Shown piece by piece: positions 9,623 through 20,096 of a stretch of 64,000 nucleotides of DNA. The translations under genes and the position numbers were made by a program. The stretch spans positions 1 to 64,000 of the forward strand of contig JAUJYZ010000103.1 in NCBI GenBank assembly GCA_033675265.1, read 5' to 3'. Numbering within the stretch: the first letter of the stretch is position 1; every line of letters starts with the position of its first letter. This DNA comes from Actinostola sp. cb2023 (taxonomy: Eukaryota; Cnidaria; Anthozoa; Actiniaria; Actinostolidae). The notes below the pieces were generated by a model, which was given only the letters and a program-made list of their open reading frames with translations, ran no database searches and was not told the origin of the DNA.

Positions 9623-10363
9623 TTAAAAGAGGTCTAATATCTTAAAAATGTAATAAGGGTAATATCTTCTATTTCTATTACGCAATTCCTTGATATGATT
9701 TCTAGCTTCTAAAACTTGTATAAAAAGATGTTCTCCTTTAACAAGCACATCGGCAGATACTTTTGGTATAGGGCTACCAGTCACTTTGCTCCAAACTGCA
9801 GAAGCGTGTTTATTTAAATCTGCACGACCAATATCTTTTAGAATTATTCTGACATCTTGAATTGTATGTGCAGATTTACAGCTATTTATTACATCGTCGG
9901 GAATTACTACCGACTGCCCTAGAATAAGATTTATCCAATTACGATAATGTTTGCTGGGATTAAAAATGCCAGGCTTAGCCGACTGCCCTTCTTGACCATA
10001 AAATTGTGTGTCATTAACAGATGCGGGCATGGAAACTTCTCTTCCACAAGAACACCTCATTTGCAATTCTTCTCTATCCATGGTCATCTCGTTGCCGCAA
10101 ATACATATTTCATATTCATTTTCCAGCGTATGTGGGAGAGTGTTTAACATTTTTCTCAGCTGAACTATTTCTAAATCTTCTAGCAGTTTATTCAATATCA
10201 TTCTATCTTCATATTTACCCCACACCATAAAAAAGTAATTCTCTGATAGATCTCCTCCTAGCAGTTCTAAATAAAACTCAGATATTATTTCATCCACCGC
10301 CGGCACATCATATTTTTTCGCCATTCGTTTAAGTGTTCTAAGATAAGCTGTCACAGACTCCAT
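9623..10363 (-). CDS. VLTF3-like late transcription factor
   Basis: 246 residues from the ATG at 10363, or 252 from the ATG at 10381. I prefer 10363 because it directly follows AATATAT, the motif seen at the other genes. The centre carries a zinc-ribbon-like pair of CxC motifs (ICICGNEM and MRCSCG, near 10040-10110). It is followed by a FNPSKHYRNWINLILG segment and a C-terminal basic/aromatic block (RNRRYYPYYIFKI). This order matches the poxvirus late transcription factor VLTF3 family, which is known from nucleocytoplasmic large DNA viruses and Polinton-like viruses. It probably directs late gene expression from the element's promoters. The frame is intact. Confidence 0.7.
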   Translation of the reverse strand: MESVTAYLRTLKRMAKKYDVPAVDEIISEFYLELLGGDLSENYFFMVWGKYEDRMILNKLLEDLEIVQLRKMLNTLPHTLENEYEICICGNEMTMDREELQMRCSCGREVSMPASVNDTQFYGQEGQSAKPGIFNPSKHYRNWINLILGQSVVIPDDVINSCKSAHTIQDVRIILKDIGRADLNKHASAVWSKVTGSPIPKVSADVLVKGEHLFIQVLEARNHIKELRNRNRRYYPYYIFKILDLF

Positions 10364-10392
10364 ATATTGAGACACATGCATTGCACTAATAT

Positions 10393-11232
10393 ATGATTAT
10401 AACCAACCCTGCATATTTAAAATCAATCGTATCTTTTTTGCGAACTTTTAGAGCTCATCAAGTAATACTTAGTTTCGATTCTGATATTCTGGAGATTTAT
10501 GCCAAGGATGTTGAATCTATCAACTTTCTTAAAGCAAAAGTAAAAATAAAACAAGATCTTCCTATTATCTGTGCTATAAAAGTTAGATTGGAAGATCTTA
10601 AAGAAGTATTCAGCAGTATTGATAGAGAAGTGACAGAATTGAAAATTGATCTTAATCTGGAGATGCGGATGTTGGAAGCGTCGATTACTTTTCCTATGAG
10701 AACAATACGAGTCAGTACTCTTTACCAACTTGTACAGCCACCGTCGATGTGGGAAAAAATATACTTTCCTTTATCCTGGTCAATGACACAGAAAGCTTTC
10801 AAGAAAAGCTTCTCAAATCAAGGACAGGTTGAAAGATATATTCGTATCACCAGCACCACAGGACAAATACAGCTAGAGACAAATAAAGCACATCATGTCA
10901 TCTGCAAGGAAACTTTATATGATAAGTCTGCGGCGGATGAATCAACGGTTCTTATAAGTTTAGATCTAATTAAAAGAAATCTTAGCTTGCCTTGTAAAGA
11001 AACTTACTATAAGCTGTTCAAAAGATGTCCTGCAGCTTTCATCATCTGCAATAGTCATTAGAACAATGCTTCAACAGATTCTATGAAAATAGTCTGTGGA
11101 TGCAATTGTTTTGGGACCCTTGTTGATATTCCCCCATCAACATGGTTCCTTTTCGATGGCGAATATATTCTAAAGCCTCTGCAATTCAAAGTTTTCATAG
11201 AGTTGCAGTTCCATGTTCTATATCCTCAATAG
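10393..11232 (+). pseudogene. Candidate sliding-clamp-like protein, premature stop
   Basis: A plus-strand frame opens at an ATG preceded by AATAT, divergent from the VLTF3-like gene 30-48 bp away. It runs 222 codons to a TAG at 11059-11061. The same frame then stays open for 56 more codons to the TAG at 11230, overlapping the end of the convergent gene, so the first TAG may be a nonsense mutation. The sequence alternates short beta-like and helical stretches (QVILSFDSDILEIYAKD, MRTIRVSTLYQLV), reminiscent of the PCNA fold. Clamp-like proteins occur in some Polintons, but I see no diagnostic motif. A structure-based search would decide. Confidence 0.4.
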
Positions 11233-11701
11233 CATCTGCTTTGAAATTAACATGTTTTACTACTTGAACTAAACAGCTGCTAAGAGCTACCAATCTACCG
11301 CCTTTGAGGAGAAAATATCCTGCGATATTATTCAATTCCTGTTTCAACATCTCATTATTCTGTAGATCGTCACACAATTCCTTATTATTATCAATAGGAA
11401 CAACATAAGATCCAATAGAAACAGCAAGTTCTAGTACCGCATCAACCAATCCATTAGTTATTTTATTTCCTAATACAGCTTGATATCTATTAAAGTACTT
11501 ATCCACATCTTTTGCTGATAACTTCTTAACATCTCCTAGACTCATTTTAATACCGGTGTATTGGTCAATAGTACCAAGCACTGAGAGAATACAAAGTTGT
11601 TCTCTCTTTTCTTCCACATCAGAGGTATTATTTTTCATTGGTTTTTTCTTTTTCTTTTCTATTGGAACTTCTACATCATATTGGTCAAGAATTGATGTCA
11701 T
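11195..11701 (-). CDS. Unknown Polinton protein, 168 aa
   Basis: The intact frame starts at the ATG at 11701, which overlaps the TAA stop of the packaging ATPase gene (TAATG) and follows TATATA. The N-terminus is highly basic (EKKKKKPMKN). The rest looks globular and mostly helical, with an aliphatic C-terminal half (VDAVLELAVSIGSYVVPIDN, LLKGGRLVALSSCLVQVV). It is a recurrent cnidarian Polinton protein with no known function. Its position right after the ATPase suggests a morphogenesis gene. Confidence 0.65.
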   Translation of the reverse strand: MTSILDQYDVEVPIEKKKKKPMKNNTSDVEEKREQLCILSVLGTIDQYTGIKMSLGDVKKLSAKDVDKYFNRYQAVLGNKITNGLVDAVLELAVSIGSYVVPIDNNKELCDDLQNNEMLKQELNNIAGYFLLKGGRLVALSSCLVQVVKHVNFKADAIEDIEHGTATL

Positions 11702-11748
11702 TATATATTACCCGGAATTTCCAAATAATGATTATAAGGATGTCTTAA
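11701..11748 (-). pseudogene. ATP: Severed 3' end of the packaging ATPase gene
   Basis: About 15 codons up to a TAA at 11701-11703 continue the ATPase frame of 18257-18839 once one TTAA and the intervening element are disregarded; the phase agrees. The transposon at 11749-18256 separates the two parts. Confidence 0.7.
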
Positions 11749-13008
11749 GAGTGTATCCATGAGTGGACCAGGCAGTCGTGACACATGACATCTCTCTGAT
11801 CTCAATGAAACTAAACCAGAAGAAAGCCCTCACCTGAAAACGCATACTGCCAAAGTATGACATTTTTTAATTATTTCAGGGGGGAGTTAGACCACCCCCC
11901 CTCGTTTCTGCAGTGGAAGGACTGAATTTCCATAGCAAAATAATACCTACTTCACACACCTCTCTTTCCCTCCATTTACAATCAATTCAGTTCTTACTTC
12001 CCCTGAGGAATAAATGGTCCTTTAGCAGCTTACAGGGGAGACTACAGTCGCGTGACTATAATACCTGTCAATTGGGGTCTGTCAATCAATATACTGTCAC
12101 ACAACTGATTTGTGTGAAGTCAAAAACCCAAATATTTGACCTCAAATATCTCGAATGAGAAACCTTGTGCAAACCCCAAAACACTTTTCTGTGTTAGATC
12201 TACCCTTCAACTAAGAATAACTGAAATAAAATGTTTGGGATATATTTTAGTCTTGGCACAATGTGTCATAGCAGGAGTCAACCCAAACAGTAAAATTGTT
12301 ACCTACTTACAGCGAAGAGCTCGCAACTTACATCCCATAATCAATAAACTAACTCTTTTTCCATGCTTAATCTCGTTTATTAACAACCACTTTCCTTGTA
12401 CAATACTCAAATATGAGTTATTATTTGAAAGAACAGCAGTCGCTGTTGCAATAGTATCAACTCTAAATTGCACAAACGATTAGATGCAACAATGAGTATT
12501 TTGTAATCATTCGATCCTATGTCATTTCAATACAAAAACATTATTGCTGAGTGAATAAGACTTACATATGTTGCTCACCGACGTACGTTCCTTGGTCTCT
12601 GCCGTCCAAATCAATAAGATCGCAATTGTTGACCTCACACGTTTCTGGTTGAAATTCGAGAATGCCATTACATCTTCTGAACATTTTGTTGTCAACCGTC
12701 TAATGTTGAAGGCCGAGCTTCGTTTAAGTACTCAATTAGCTTTGTCTTGGTAGTACAAATACAATTCCTACATCTTTACTACAGTTTTGCGAAGATTTAC
12801 GACATTTCTTTCCTGACACTGCACTGGATTGCGCTGCACTGGATTGCGTGACCAGTATTTGGTCAGCGGTATCTCACATATACAGGTAGCCCATGACACA
12901 AAAATAAAGGAAATGGCCGTTTTCGCATGGAATGATGGAAATGATATATAAAATCAAGGAATGTTTTTGTTTTATTCACATTTTGAATCATTGGTTATAA
13001 TTTGTTTT
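11749..13008 (+). repeat. Left arm of the TTAA element
   Basis: About 1.26 kb, matching 17017-18256 in inverted orientation with only scattered differences. No credible gene. Confidence 0.85.
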
Positions 13009-13258
13009 CCCCATTCATTCAAAAAACCGTCAATGGGATGAATTCGTTTTCCCAATGATTTGAACAACAACATCAACAACAACAAAAATATTACCACCTT
13101 TTTTTCATTTTTTACAATTATTATTTTCAATTTAATTAACTAAAATAAGGTAAATGGCACTCAGGGTAACTGATAAGCTATTCTAGCTGAGTAACAATAT
13201 TTGATTTGAACATGACAAAAAAAATCGAACATGACAAAAAGTATGGATCGATATTAGA

Positions 13259-13733
13259 ATTTTTTCCTGTGTTTATTTGTTAAATGAAAATGCATATCGG
13301 CTACCTAAAAGAATACATATTTACATTTACAATCAACTCTCGCCTTGAGGACACCTCACTAAAATGCGGACACTCAATCACGGAAAACAAACAGTCCTCG
13401 GACTAAGCCAAACGTACTAAAATGTTAACTCTCGCTATTGCGGACACCACCAGGTCCCAGGGTTGTCCCTATAGGGGGGGGGGGGGGTATACTCCCTTTG
13501 TCCAAGTGGCAGAGGTGATCGGTGATGGGCGGTCGGTTTTGAAAACGACCCCTAAAAGGTATGCAGAAATCAAAAGAGCTCTTGAAGTCATGTTCATTTC
13601 GGTTGTCCGTGATTGAGTGTCCGCATTTTAGCAAGGTGTCCTCAAGGCGCGAGTTGATTGTAAATGTAAATATGTATTATTTTAGGTAGCCGATAAAATT
13701 TTCATTTAAAAAATAAACACAGGAAAAAATTTA
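13259..13733. repeat. Nested inverted repeat with poly-G run
   Basis: Ends near 13261-13420 (cctgtgtttattt, ggctacctaaaa, gccttgaggacacctc) pair with 13615-13733. The centre carries a run of about 15 G at 13477-13491. It looks like a separate MITE inside the TTAA element. Confidence 0.65.
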
Positions 13734-13777
13734 CAACATCAAAGTCACTTTTCTATGGTCTGTACACTTATCGACCA

Positions 13778-13910
13778 TAGAAATGACGTCAGAAAATGAT
13801 CAAAACTTTGCAGTGAAACCACTGGCAGCCCAACCATTCCTTTTGAGGCTACTAAATAATGAAATAAAATGATATTTGCGTCTTTTTTGATGGGTTCCCA
13901 GTGGTAGAGC
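13778..13910. repeat. Dispersed module ending in the CCTGTGGT-type word, copy 1
   Basis: The segment from about gatcattttctgacgt to ggtagagcgcg recurs inverted at 14580-14715 and in part at 15655-15745. Each copy contains a motif close to gggtttcctgtggt beside GC-rich alternating purine/pyrimidine. Confidence 0.65.
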
Positions 13911-13957
13911 GCGCGCGAGCATGTATATGTCGGGCTCCCTGTGCTGGGTAACGTCTT

Positions 13958-14067
13958 ATGTTGGGATCCCTGTTTGCGTCCTGCGGAACGCGCCCGCAGC
14001 AATGTACACATTGCTGCGGGCCCGTCCCGCAGGGCGTCCCGAAGGGCGTACACAGGGATCCCAACAT
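13958..14067. repeat. GC-rich nested palindrome
   Basis: The inner arms 13992-14005 and 14008-14021 are a perfect 14-bp inverted repeat with a 2-nt loop. Outer arms (atgttgggatccctgt and its inverse at 14052-14067) extend it. This could form a strong cruciform. Confidence 0.85.
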
Positions 14068-14329
14068 GTATTTATATGCACAGGGAACCCAATATAATAC
14101 GAATCGCGCGCGCGCGCTCTACCACAGGAAACCCATCAATAAAAGACGCGCGCATGCAAATATATGTTTTTAATAATTATAACTAGCCTCAGAAACGATC
14201 ACTACGCTCGTGGTTCCACCACAGGCAGCCCAACCATTGTTTTTGAGGCAACTAATTATTAATAAAAATATTTTTGTATGCGCGTGTCTTTTTTATGGGT
14301 TTCCTGTGGTAGAGCGCGAATCAACAGCT

Positions 14330-14572
14330 ACCACAGGGAGACCAATAAAGATTACCACAGCGAGAACAATCAAGATTACCACAGCGAGACAAATCAAGAT
14401 TACCACAGCGAGACCAATCAAGATTACCACAGGGAGACCAATCAACAGTTACCACAAGGAGACCAATCAAGATTACCACAGCGAGACCAATCAAGATTAC
14501 CACAGCGAGACCAATCAAGATTACCACAGCGACACCAATCAAGATTACCACAGGGAGACCAATCAACAGTTA
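14330..14572. repeat. 24-bp minisatellite (10 units)
   Basis: Ten units close to accacagcgagaccaatcaa plus gatt, two of them 25 bp. The unit resembles the recurrent accacaggaaacccatcaa motif found just upstream and downstream, so the array probably grew from one copy of it. Confidence 0.9.
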
Positions 14573-14579
14573 CCTAATG

Positions 14580-14715
14580 CGCGCGCACGCTCTACCACAG
14601 GAAATCCATAAAAAAAAAGACGCAAATATCATTTTATTGAATTATTTAGTAGCCTCAAAAGCAATGGTTGGGCTGCCTATGGTTCCACTTGAGTTTTGAT
14701 CATTTTCTGACGTGA
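14580..14715. repeat. Dispersed module, copy 2 (inverted)
   Basis: Inverted partner of 13778-13910. Confidence 0.65.
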
Positions 14716-14734
14716 TTTCTATGGTCGATAAGAG

Positions 14735-14850
14735 TACAGAAATGCGACTTCGATCTGTTAACAGACCATGGAAAAGCGACTTCCATCTGTTAAACAGCCC
14801 ATAGAAAAGCGACTTCGATTTGTTAAACAGACCACAGAAAAGCGACTTCG
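14735..14850. repeat. 34-bp minisatellite
   Basis: About three and a half units close to gaaaagcgacttcgatctgt with a taaacagaccaca part. Confidence 0.8.
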
Positions 14851-15258
14851 ATTTTTTTTTTTTACAACAATATTTACTCAGGAAAGCGGAAAAGGCTCCC
14901 AAAACGACAAATAGATTTGAAGGAAAATCTGATTCAAGAGCGCGCTGGTTCCGTGCGCGAGCGTAACGTCATTCCATGCGTCTGTCCTCTTATCGACAAA
15001 TAGTCCCTTTTCGCGTTCACAGATCCCGTTGTAAAACCGCTGTACTTATTGACATGCATCAGACGCATTTGTACAGGGCTAGCCTCGAGTCAGTGTAGAT
15101 TATTCACAAATATCAACAAGAACACGAAAAAATGTTGACATAAAACAATAGAAACATTTTTGAATTGCACGGACTGGTTTCTGAATGGAGGCTATGCCTG
15201 TACAAAATTGTCTTTTGTCAAGAACAGCGGTCATCTCTAAACAACGCGAAACTGGAGT

Positions 15259-15987
15259 ATTAGAGAGCTTCAGATTCGACTACGAATACGAGTACGACTA
15301 CGAGTACGATTTTTCGCCGTTACGATTAGTGCGCATGCGTAAAGCCGTGACATTGTCACGCCAGCTTGAAAATCTCGAGCTCGTCGTCGTCGTTTCGACG
15401 AGATTTCTCGCAAAGCTCGTTGTCTACAGTACGAGTTTTGAGTGAGACATTTTGACTAAATATTTCGGTCTTTTAAATCTAGAACACTCAATAACATCTC
15501 CTTTAATAATTGTTCTTCTTGTTGTGATAAGAAATAATTAAAGATCAGTGATATTTTTGCTATTGCGGGACGCGCGGGATGCGCACAGGGAGCCCAACAT
15601 TATACGGTACTCAGCACAGGGAACCCAACATATCTACGTATATATTGCGCGCGTGCGATCTACCACAGGAAACCCATCAAAAAAAGACGCAAATATCATT
15701 TTATTGAATTATTTAGTAGCCTTAAAAGGAATGGTTGGGCTGCCTGTGCCTCTGCAACATGTTGCGCGCAAATGACTAGCGCGCGCTAATATGACGTAAT
15801 TTGTTGCTCGCAATGTTGCAGAAGTAGGACTCGATTCTACTTCTGCAACATTGCGCGCAATATGTTGCAAACATGTTGCAGAGGTGGACACACGCTGCAA
15901 GAATACGTGTTGCGTGCAATTGCGCGCAATGCTGCACCGTGTGCATGTCCGGCCCTGTACTCGTAGTCGAATCTGAAGCTCTCTAAA
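15259..15987. repeat. Inverted-repeat module with internal hairpins
   Basis: A segment near 15259-15295 (agagcttcagattcgactac) recurs inverted at 15955-15987. Inside are a third partial copy of the dispersed module (15655-15745) and a hairpin rich in gttgcgcgcaa words (about 15812-15860, acttctgcaacattgcgcgc and inverse). Confidence 0.6.
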
Positions 15988-17016
15988 GGCTCTTATCCAA
16001 TCAGCGCGCGAGAAATTTGACAAATGTTGTAAAATCTAAAATCGATCATACTTTTTGTCATGTTCTCATGTTCCCAAATAGGGCTCTATAAGTAATACAT
16101 TATTGCGACCAGTGAGCGAGCCCCAGCGAGCGAACTGGGAGCAACACTAATCTTTGGTTGGGCTTCCTGTGTATTCAGATGCCAGCTCGATTCTCGATTT
16201 GTGTTTTTCAGTGGAGAAATATTTTTTTCACGTGACTTTTGCCCTGACGTCATATATCGTACGTTCCCGTCGTTCATTTGGGCATTTGTGACTCGCGATC
16301 TTGTGTTCAGAGTGGATTCGAAGCCTTTTTTGCTCGTACTTTTAATATATCCGATTCTTCGATGGAATTATGTAAAGATCTTCATTTATTGTTGACGATC
16401 GCTTTAGTTAGCAACATATCGAGGGGAAGGCAATGTTATTATAGTTAGTCTTTCAGCTCTGTTGTGTGCTAAGTCGCTGCACTGATTGTCACTGTGGACC
16501 GCAACATATAAAGTAGTCGATCGAATCCTAGTACCGTATAAATGCTATCTCTTGGAAACCAAGTCATCCCAGATCACTGAATTATCTGCCTAACAGCTCG
16601 TTCGTTTTATATCGTGCCGCCAACCGTACCAAACTTTATTCTAAATTCAAGATAAAGGTGTTCATAAGAGATCGTTCATGTATGTTGATTTTTATTGATT
16701 GATACTAATGTCTTTCTTCAGTGATAATAATTGCCGTCGGAGCGAAAAATTATCTGTCAATAGATTTCTAAAACTGTTCAGTAGTACACGGGCTTGCAAT
16801 AACTAGCCTCCTATGTAACATGACAGCGGCAATCACATCTCTGTAAAAATCAACCAATCAGAAAGGACCGTTCCCACGGCTGAAATGGACAAGAAACGAT
16901 CGCGAAATCAAAACATTTTTACGTACATGGAGGATTGTCAATTTGTCTTGGTTTTCGAATTCGGAGGTCGCAATTTTTGACCTATGGTTAGCCTAGTTAT
17001 ATTATTATTATTTCAA
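15988..17016. other. Rest of the TTAA element interior
   Basis: Mixed sequence with a GC-rich gagcgagc stretch near 16110 like that near 580-600 and a short ATT run near 17000. No gene was recognised. Confidence 0.4.
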
Positions 17017-18256
17017 AACAAACTATAACCAATGATTCAAAATGGGAATAAAACAAAAACATTCCTTGATTTTATATATCATTTCCATGCGAAAACGGCA
17101 ATTTCCTTTATTTTTGTGTCATGGGCTACCTGTATATGTGAGATACCGCTGACCAAATACTGGTCACGCAATCCAGTGCAGCGCAAGTTTGTCAGGAAAG
17201 AAATGTCGTAAATCTTCGCAAAACTGTAGTAAAGATGTAGGAATTGTATTTGTACTACCAAGACAAAGCTAAATGAGTACTTAAACGAAGCTCGGCCTTC
17301 AACATTAGACGGTTGACAACAAAATGTTCAGAAGATGTAATGGCATTCTCGAATTTCAACCAGAAACGTGTGAGGTCAACAATTGCGATCTTATTGATTT
17401 GGACGGCAGAGACCAAGGAACGTACGTCGGTGAGCAACATATGTAAGTCTTATTTACTCAGCAATAATGTTTTTGTATTGAAATGACATAGGATCGAATG
17501 ATTACAAAATACTCATTGTTGCATCTAATCGTTTGTGCAATTTAGAGTTGATATTGCAACAGCGACTGCTGTTCTTTCAAATAATAACTCATATTTGAGT
17601 ATTGTACAAGGAAAGTGGTTGTTAATAAACGAGATTAAGCATGGAAAAAGAGTTAGTTTATTGATTATGGGATGTAAGTTGCGAGCTCTTCGCTGTAAGT
17701 AGGTAACAATTTTACTGTTTGGGTTGACTCCTGCTGTGACACATTGTGCCAAGACTAAAATATATCCCAAACATTTTATTTCAGTTATTCTTAGTTGAAG
17801 GGTAGATCTAACACAGAAAAGTGTTTTGGGGTTTGCACAAGGTTTCTCATTCGAGATATTTGAGGTCAAATATTTGGGTTTTTGACTTCACACAAATCTG
17901 TTGTGTGACAGTATATTGATTGACAGACCCCAATTGACAGATATTATAGTCACGCGACTGTAGTCTCCCCTGTAAGCTGCTAAAGGACCATTTATTCCTC
18001 AGGAGAAGTAAGAACTGAATTGATTGTAAATGGAGGGAAAGAGAGGTGTGTGAAGTAGGTATTATTTTGCTATGGAAATTCAGTCCTTCCACTGCAGAAA
18101 CGAGGGGGGGTGGTCTAACTCCCCCCTGAAATAATTAAAAAATGTCATACTTTGGCAGTATGCGTTTTCAGGTGAGGGCTTTCTTCTGGTTTAGTTTCAT
18201 TGAGATCAGAGAGATGTCATGTGTCACGACTGCCTGGTCCACTCATGGATACACTC
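17017..18256 (-). repeat. Right arm of the TTAA element
   Basis: Inverted partner of 11749-13008, ending precisely at the right TTAA. Confidence 0.85.
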
Positions 18257-18839
18257 TTAAACAAAAGCACATTCTTGAGTATTTTTCTGATTTTAATGTT
18301 TTAATAAAAGACTTCCGTTCTTCAAGCTGCATATTTCCTCCATATTCCTCAAACAGAGTTTTTTCGCACAACAGATTAGGATTATAAAATGAAATAATAC
18401 ACCCAAAATTTTCTCGAAATGGTTTAGCTATAGATGATAATTGTTGAGTTAATACCCATAGGGATAACAATTCATGTCTCCCACTGAATGCTAATTTAAT
18501 AAACTTGTTTGATCTTTGTTTGAGGTCCTTTGAAAATGCGCAATCGTCTAATATTATTAATGTGTTCGTACCAGAGAATACTGTTTGACAACATGAAAGT
18601 AAATCATTTATCTCATCTGTATCATCTGATTCTGGTGATAGAACAATAAATCTTGGATCCTTATTTGCGAAACCTTGGTAAGTTTTATTTTTCGAATAGG
18701 TTGGACAAATAAGAACAACGTATTCAAAAACATTTCTATATGCTCCTCTTAGAGTCTCAACTAAATATTTTGTTTTGCCGCAATTCGTTGGTCCTACTAT
18801 AATACAGTGAAATGGTACTTGATCTTTCAATTCTTCCAT
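18257..18839 (-). pseudogene. ATP: Genome-packaging ATPase, 3' end displaced
   Basis: The ATPase of the FtsK/HerA superfamily pumps DNA into capsids in Polintons and related viruses. The frame opens at the ATG at 18839 after TTAATAT, three bases from the capsid gene stop. Walker A is GPTNCGKT (about residues 16-23, near 18771-18796). Walker B is LIILDDCA (near 18541-18562), followed by a sensor-like FSGRHELLSLWVLTQQ region. The native frame runs to the TTAA target; the transposon then replaces the last 15 or so codons with three foreign ones. Both Walker motifs are intact, so only the extreme C-terminus is lost. Confidence 0.88.
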
Positions 18840-18842
18840 ATA

Positions 18843-20087
18843 TTAATACAGAATCGCTTTTAAATTGCTGCCTTGAATTTCCATAAGAGCATCGGCAATG
18901 ACAAACATATAACATGTTATATTTCCCGATCCACCAACTTTCCTCTTCATCTCCAGTTTAACACCGTCTTTTGTGCTATTCAAAACCAAACCATTACCAT
19001 GAATGTTGTTATCGGGGAAGGTCCTCAAATCAATCCATAGGGCGAATTTATCTGAATAAAAGTCTTTAGGTGTGATATTATCAGTCTCACCAAATCTTGA
19101 TCTAATCGAACTCCAAAAATCAGTTGGCACCATACCTTTACTGAATAATTTATTTGGCATTCCGTCAACGTTGATATTGACCTGTAGGATACTAGGAGAT
19201 ACAAAATTTTCACTATCTCTAGCACCTACAGCATACACATCAGTAAATAGCATTAAAATACCACTCATCGACCGCCGGGGGATATTAACATGTTCGTTAA
19301 TCACACTGCCAGTGGCTTTATTAATCGTGAATGTCTTATGGAGAAGAATGTTCTCATAATAAAAACCTTTACCGACTTGATATGCTGATAGGGCCTCACG
19401 TGCAAGATAATCACTAGCAATACACTCATATTCAAGCTCGATATTTGAAAGACTGTAAGTGTATGCTTTAGTTGTATCAGATGTTATTGTAACTTCTTTG
19501 CTTTGTGGAAGTGTAATCTCAAACGTTAGATTCTGAGAGAGTGCTTTTGCATAGAAACTGCCATGAGCGTCTAAAATAGGGTGATTGATTGGCATTCGAT
19601 ATCTATCTCCATAAACGGCTGCCAGAGCTACCTCGTTTGCATCTGTAGACACTTTATCACCTGCAGCTGTTCTAAGCTTTCGCATATTAACCGTTGAAAT
19701 ACCCTCCCGCAACATATCCTCCCGTTCTCTTTTCGATAAATAGAGATCATTATAGGTTTCAAACAGATCGATGCGATGTGTGTCTTGAAGAGTCTCCCCA
19801 CCATACAAAACCCTCATATGAGATTTTAGAGTTCTACTTAAATTATTGACGACTGTATTATTTACATGCCCAGTGACAGCAAGATTTAGTTTGAAAGTCA
19901 ATGCGATTGAACCTGGGACGTATACAACATTATCAGCCAACTTTGGAATATGGATGTACAACGTCTCCCCAGGGTTCGCTGTGCTTGGATTAAAAGTCAC
20001 GCGATGAACAGTTTTTTCAGCTTTCAAACCATAAGGCTGTTTGTATTCTCGATTTACATCTAATATTTCTGGAATAGATTGTGTCAT
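18843..20087 (-). CDS. MCP: Major capsid protein, double jelly-roll
   Basis: 414 residues, one of the few intact genes here. It begins at an ATG following TTATATA and ends three bases before the ATPase start motif. The protein has no membrane segments and is rich in beta-type and polar stretches. The N-terminal region has a VTFNPSTANPGETLYIHIPK segment, typical of the large capsid proteins of Polintons, which are predicted double jelly-rolls forming pseudo-hexameric capsomers. Position next to the ATPase supports the call. I am confident of the family; the fold assignment rests on published predictions for the family. Confidence 0.85.
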   Translation of the reverse strand: MTQSIPEILDVNREYKQPYGLKAEKTVHRVTFNPSTANPGETLYIHIPKLADNVVYVPGSIALTFKLNLAVTGHVNNTVVNNLSRTLKSHMRVLYGGETLQDTHRIDLFETYNDLYLSKREREDMLREGISTVNMRKLRTAAGDKVSTDANEVALAAVYGDRYRMPINHPILDAHGSFYAKALSQNLTFEITLPQSKEVTITSDTTKAYTYSLSNIELEYECIASDYLAREALSAYQVGKGFYYENILLHKTFTINKATGSVINEHVNIPRRSMSGILMLFTDVYAVGARDSENFVSPSILQVNINVDGMPNKLFSKGMVPTDFWSSIRSRFGETDNITPKDFYSDKFALWIDLRTFPDNNIHGNGLVLNSTKDGVKLEMKRKVGGSGNITCYMFVIADALMEIQGSNLKAILY

Positions 20088-20096
20088 TATATAATG
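20085..20096. promoter_or_regulatory. Shared divergent start motif between capsid and integrase genes
   Basis: CAT-TATATA-ATG: the capsid gene (minus) and the integrase gene (plus) start only six bases apart, with the palindromic TTATATAA core serving both. There is no room for separate promoters or leaders. Confidence 0.6.

Larger units (their letters stand above)
11749..18256. mobile_element. 6.5-kb TTAA-target element with 1.25-kb inverted arms
   Basis: The element is flanked by TTAA at 11745-11748 and 18257-18260 and starts GAGTGTATCCATGAGTGGAC, with the exact inverse at the other end. The arms (11749-13008 and 17017-18256) are nearly identical. The short open frames inside one arm have twins in the other, so they reflect arm identity and not selection. 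TTAA targets are known for piggyBac, Kolobok and Sola3 transposons; no transposase of any of these was recognised. The interior is a patchwork of smaller inverted repeats and minisatellites. It cuts the Polinton ATPase gene near its 3' end. Confidence 0.8.

Noticed and set aside
11913..12483. Open frames conserved between 11913-12753 and 17255-18092
   Set aside because: Their identity is explained by the inverted arms of one transposon; no domain, no codon-level conservation pattern.
14330..14572. Regular repeats that could suggest a CRISPR array
   Set aside because: The units are contiguous 24-25 bp repeats without unique spacers, in an animal genome; it is a minisatellite.
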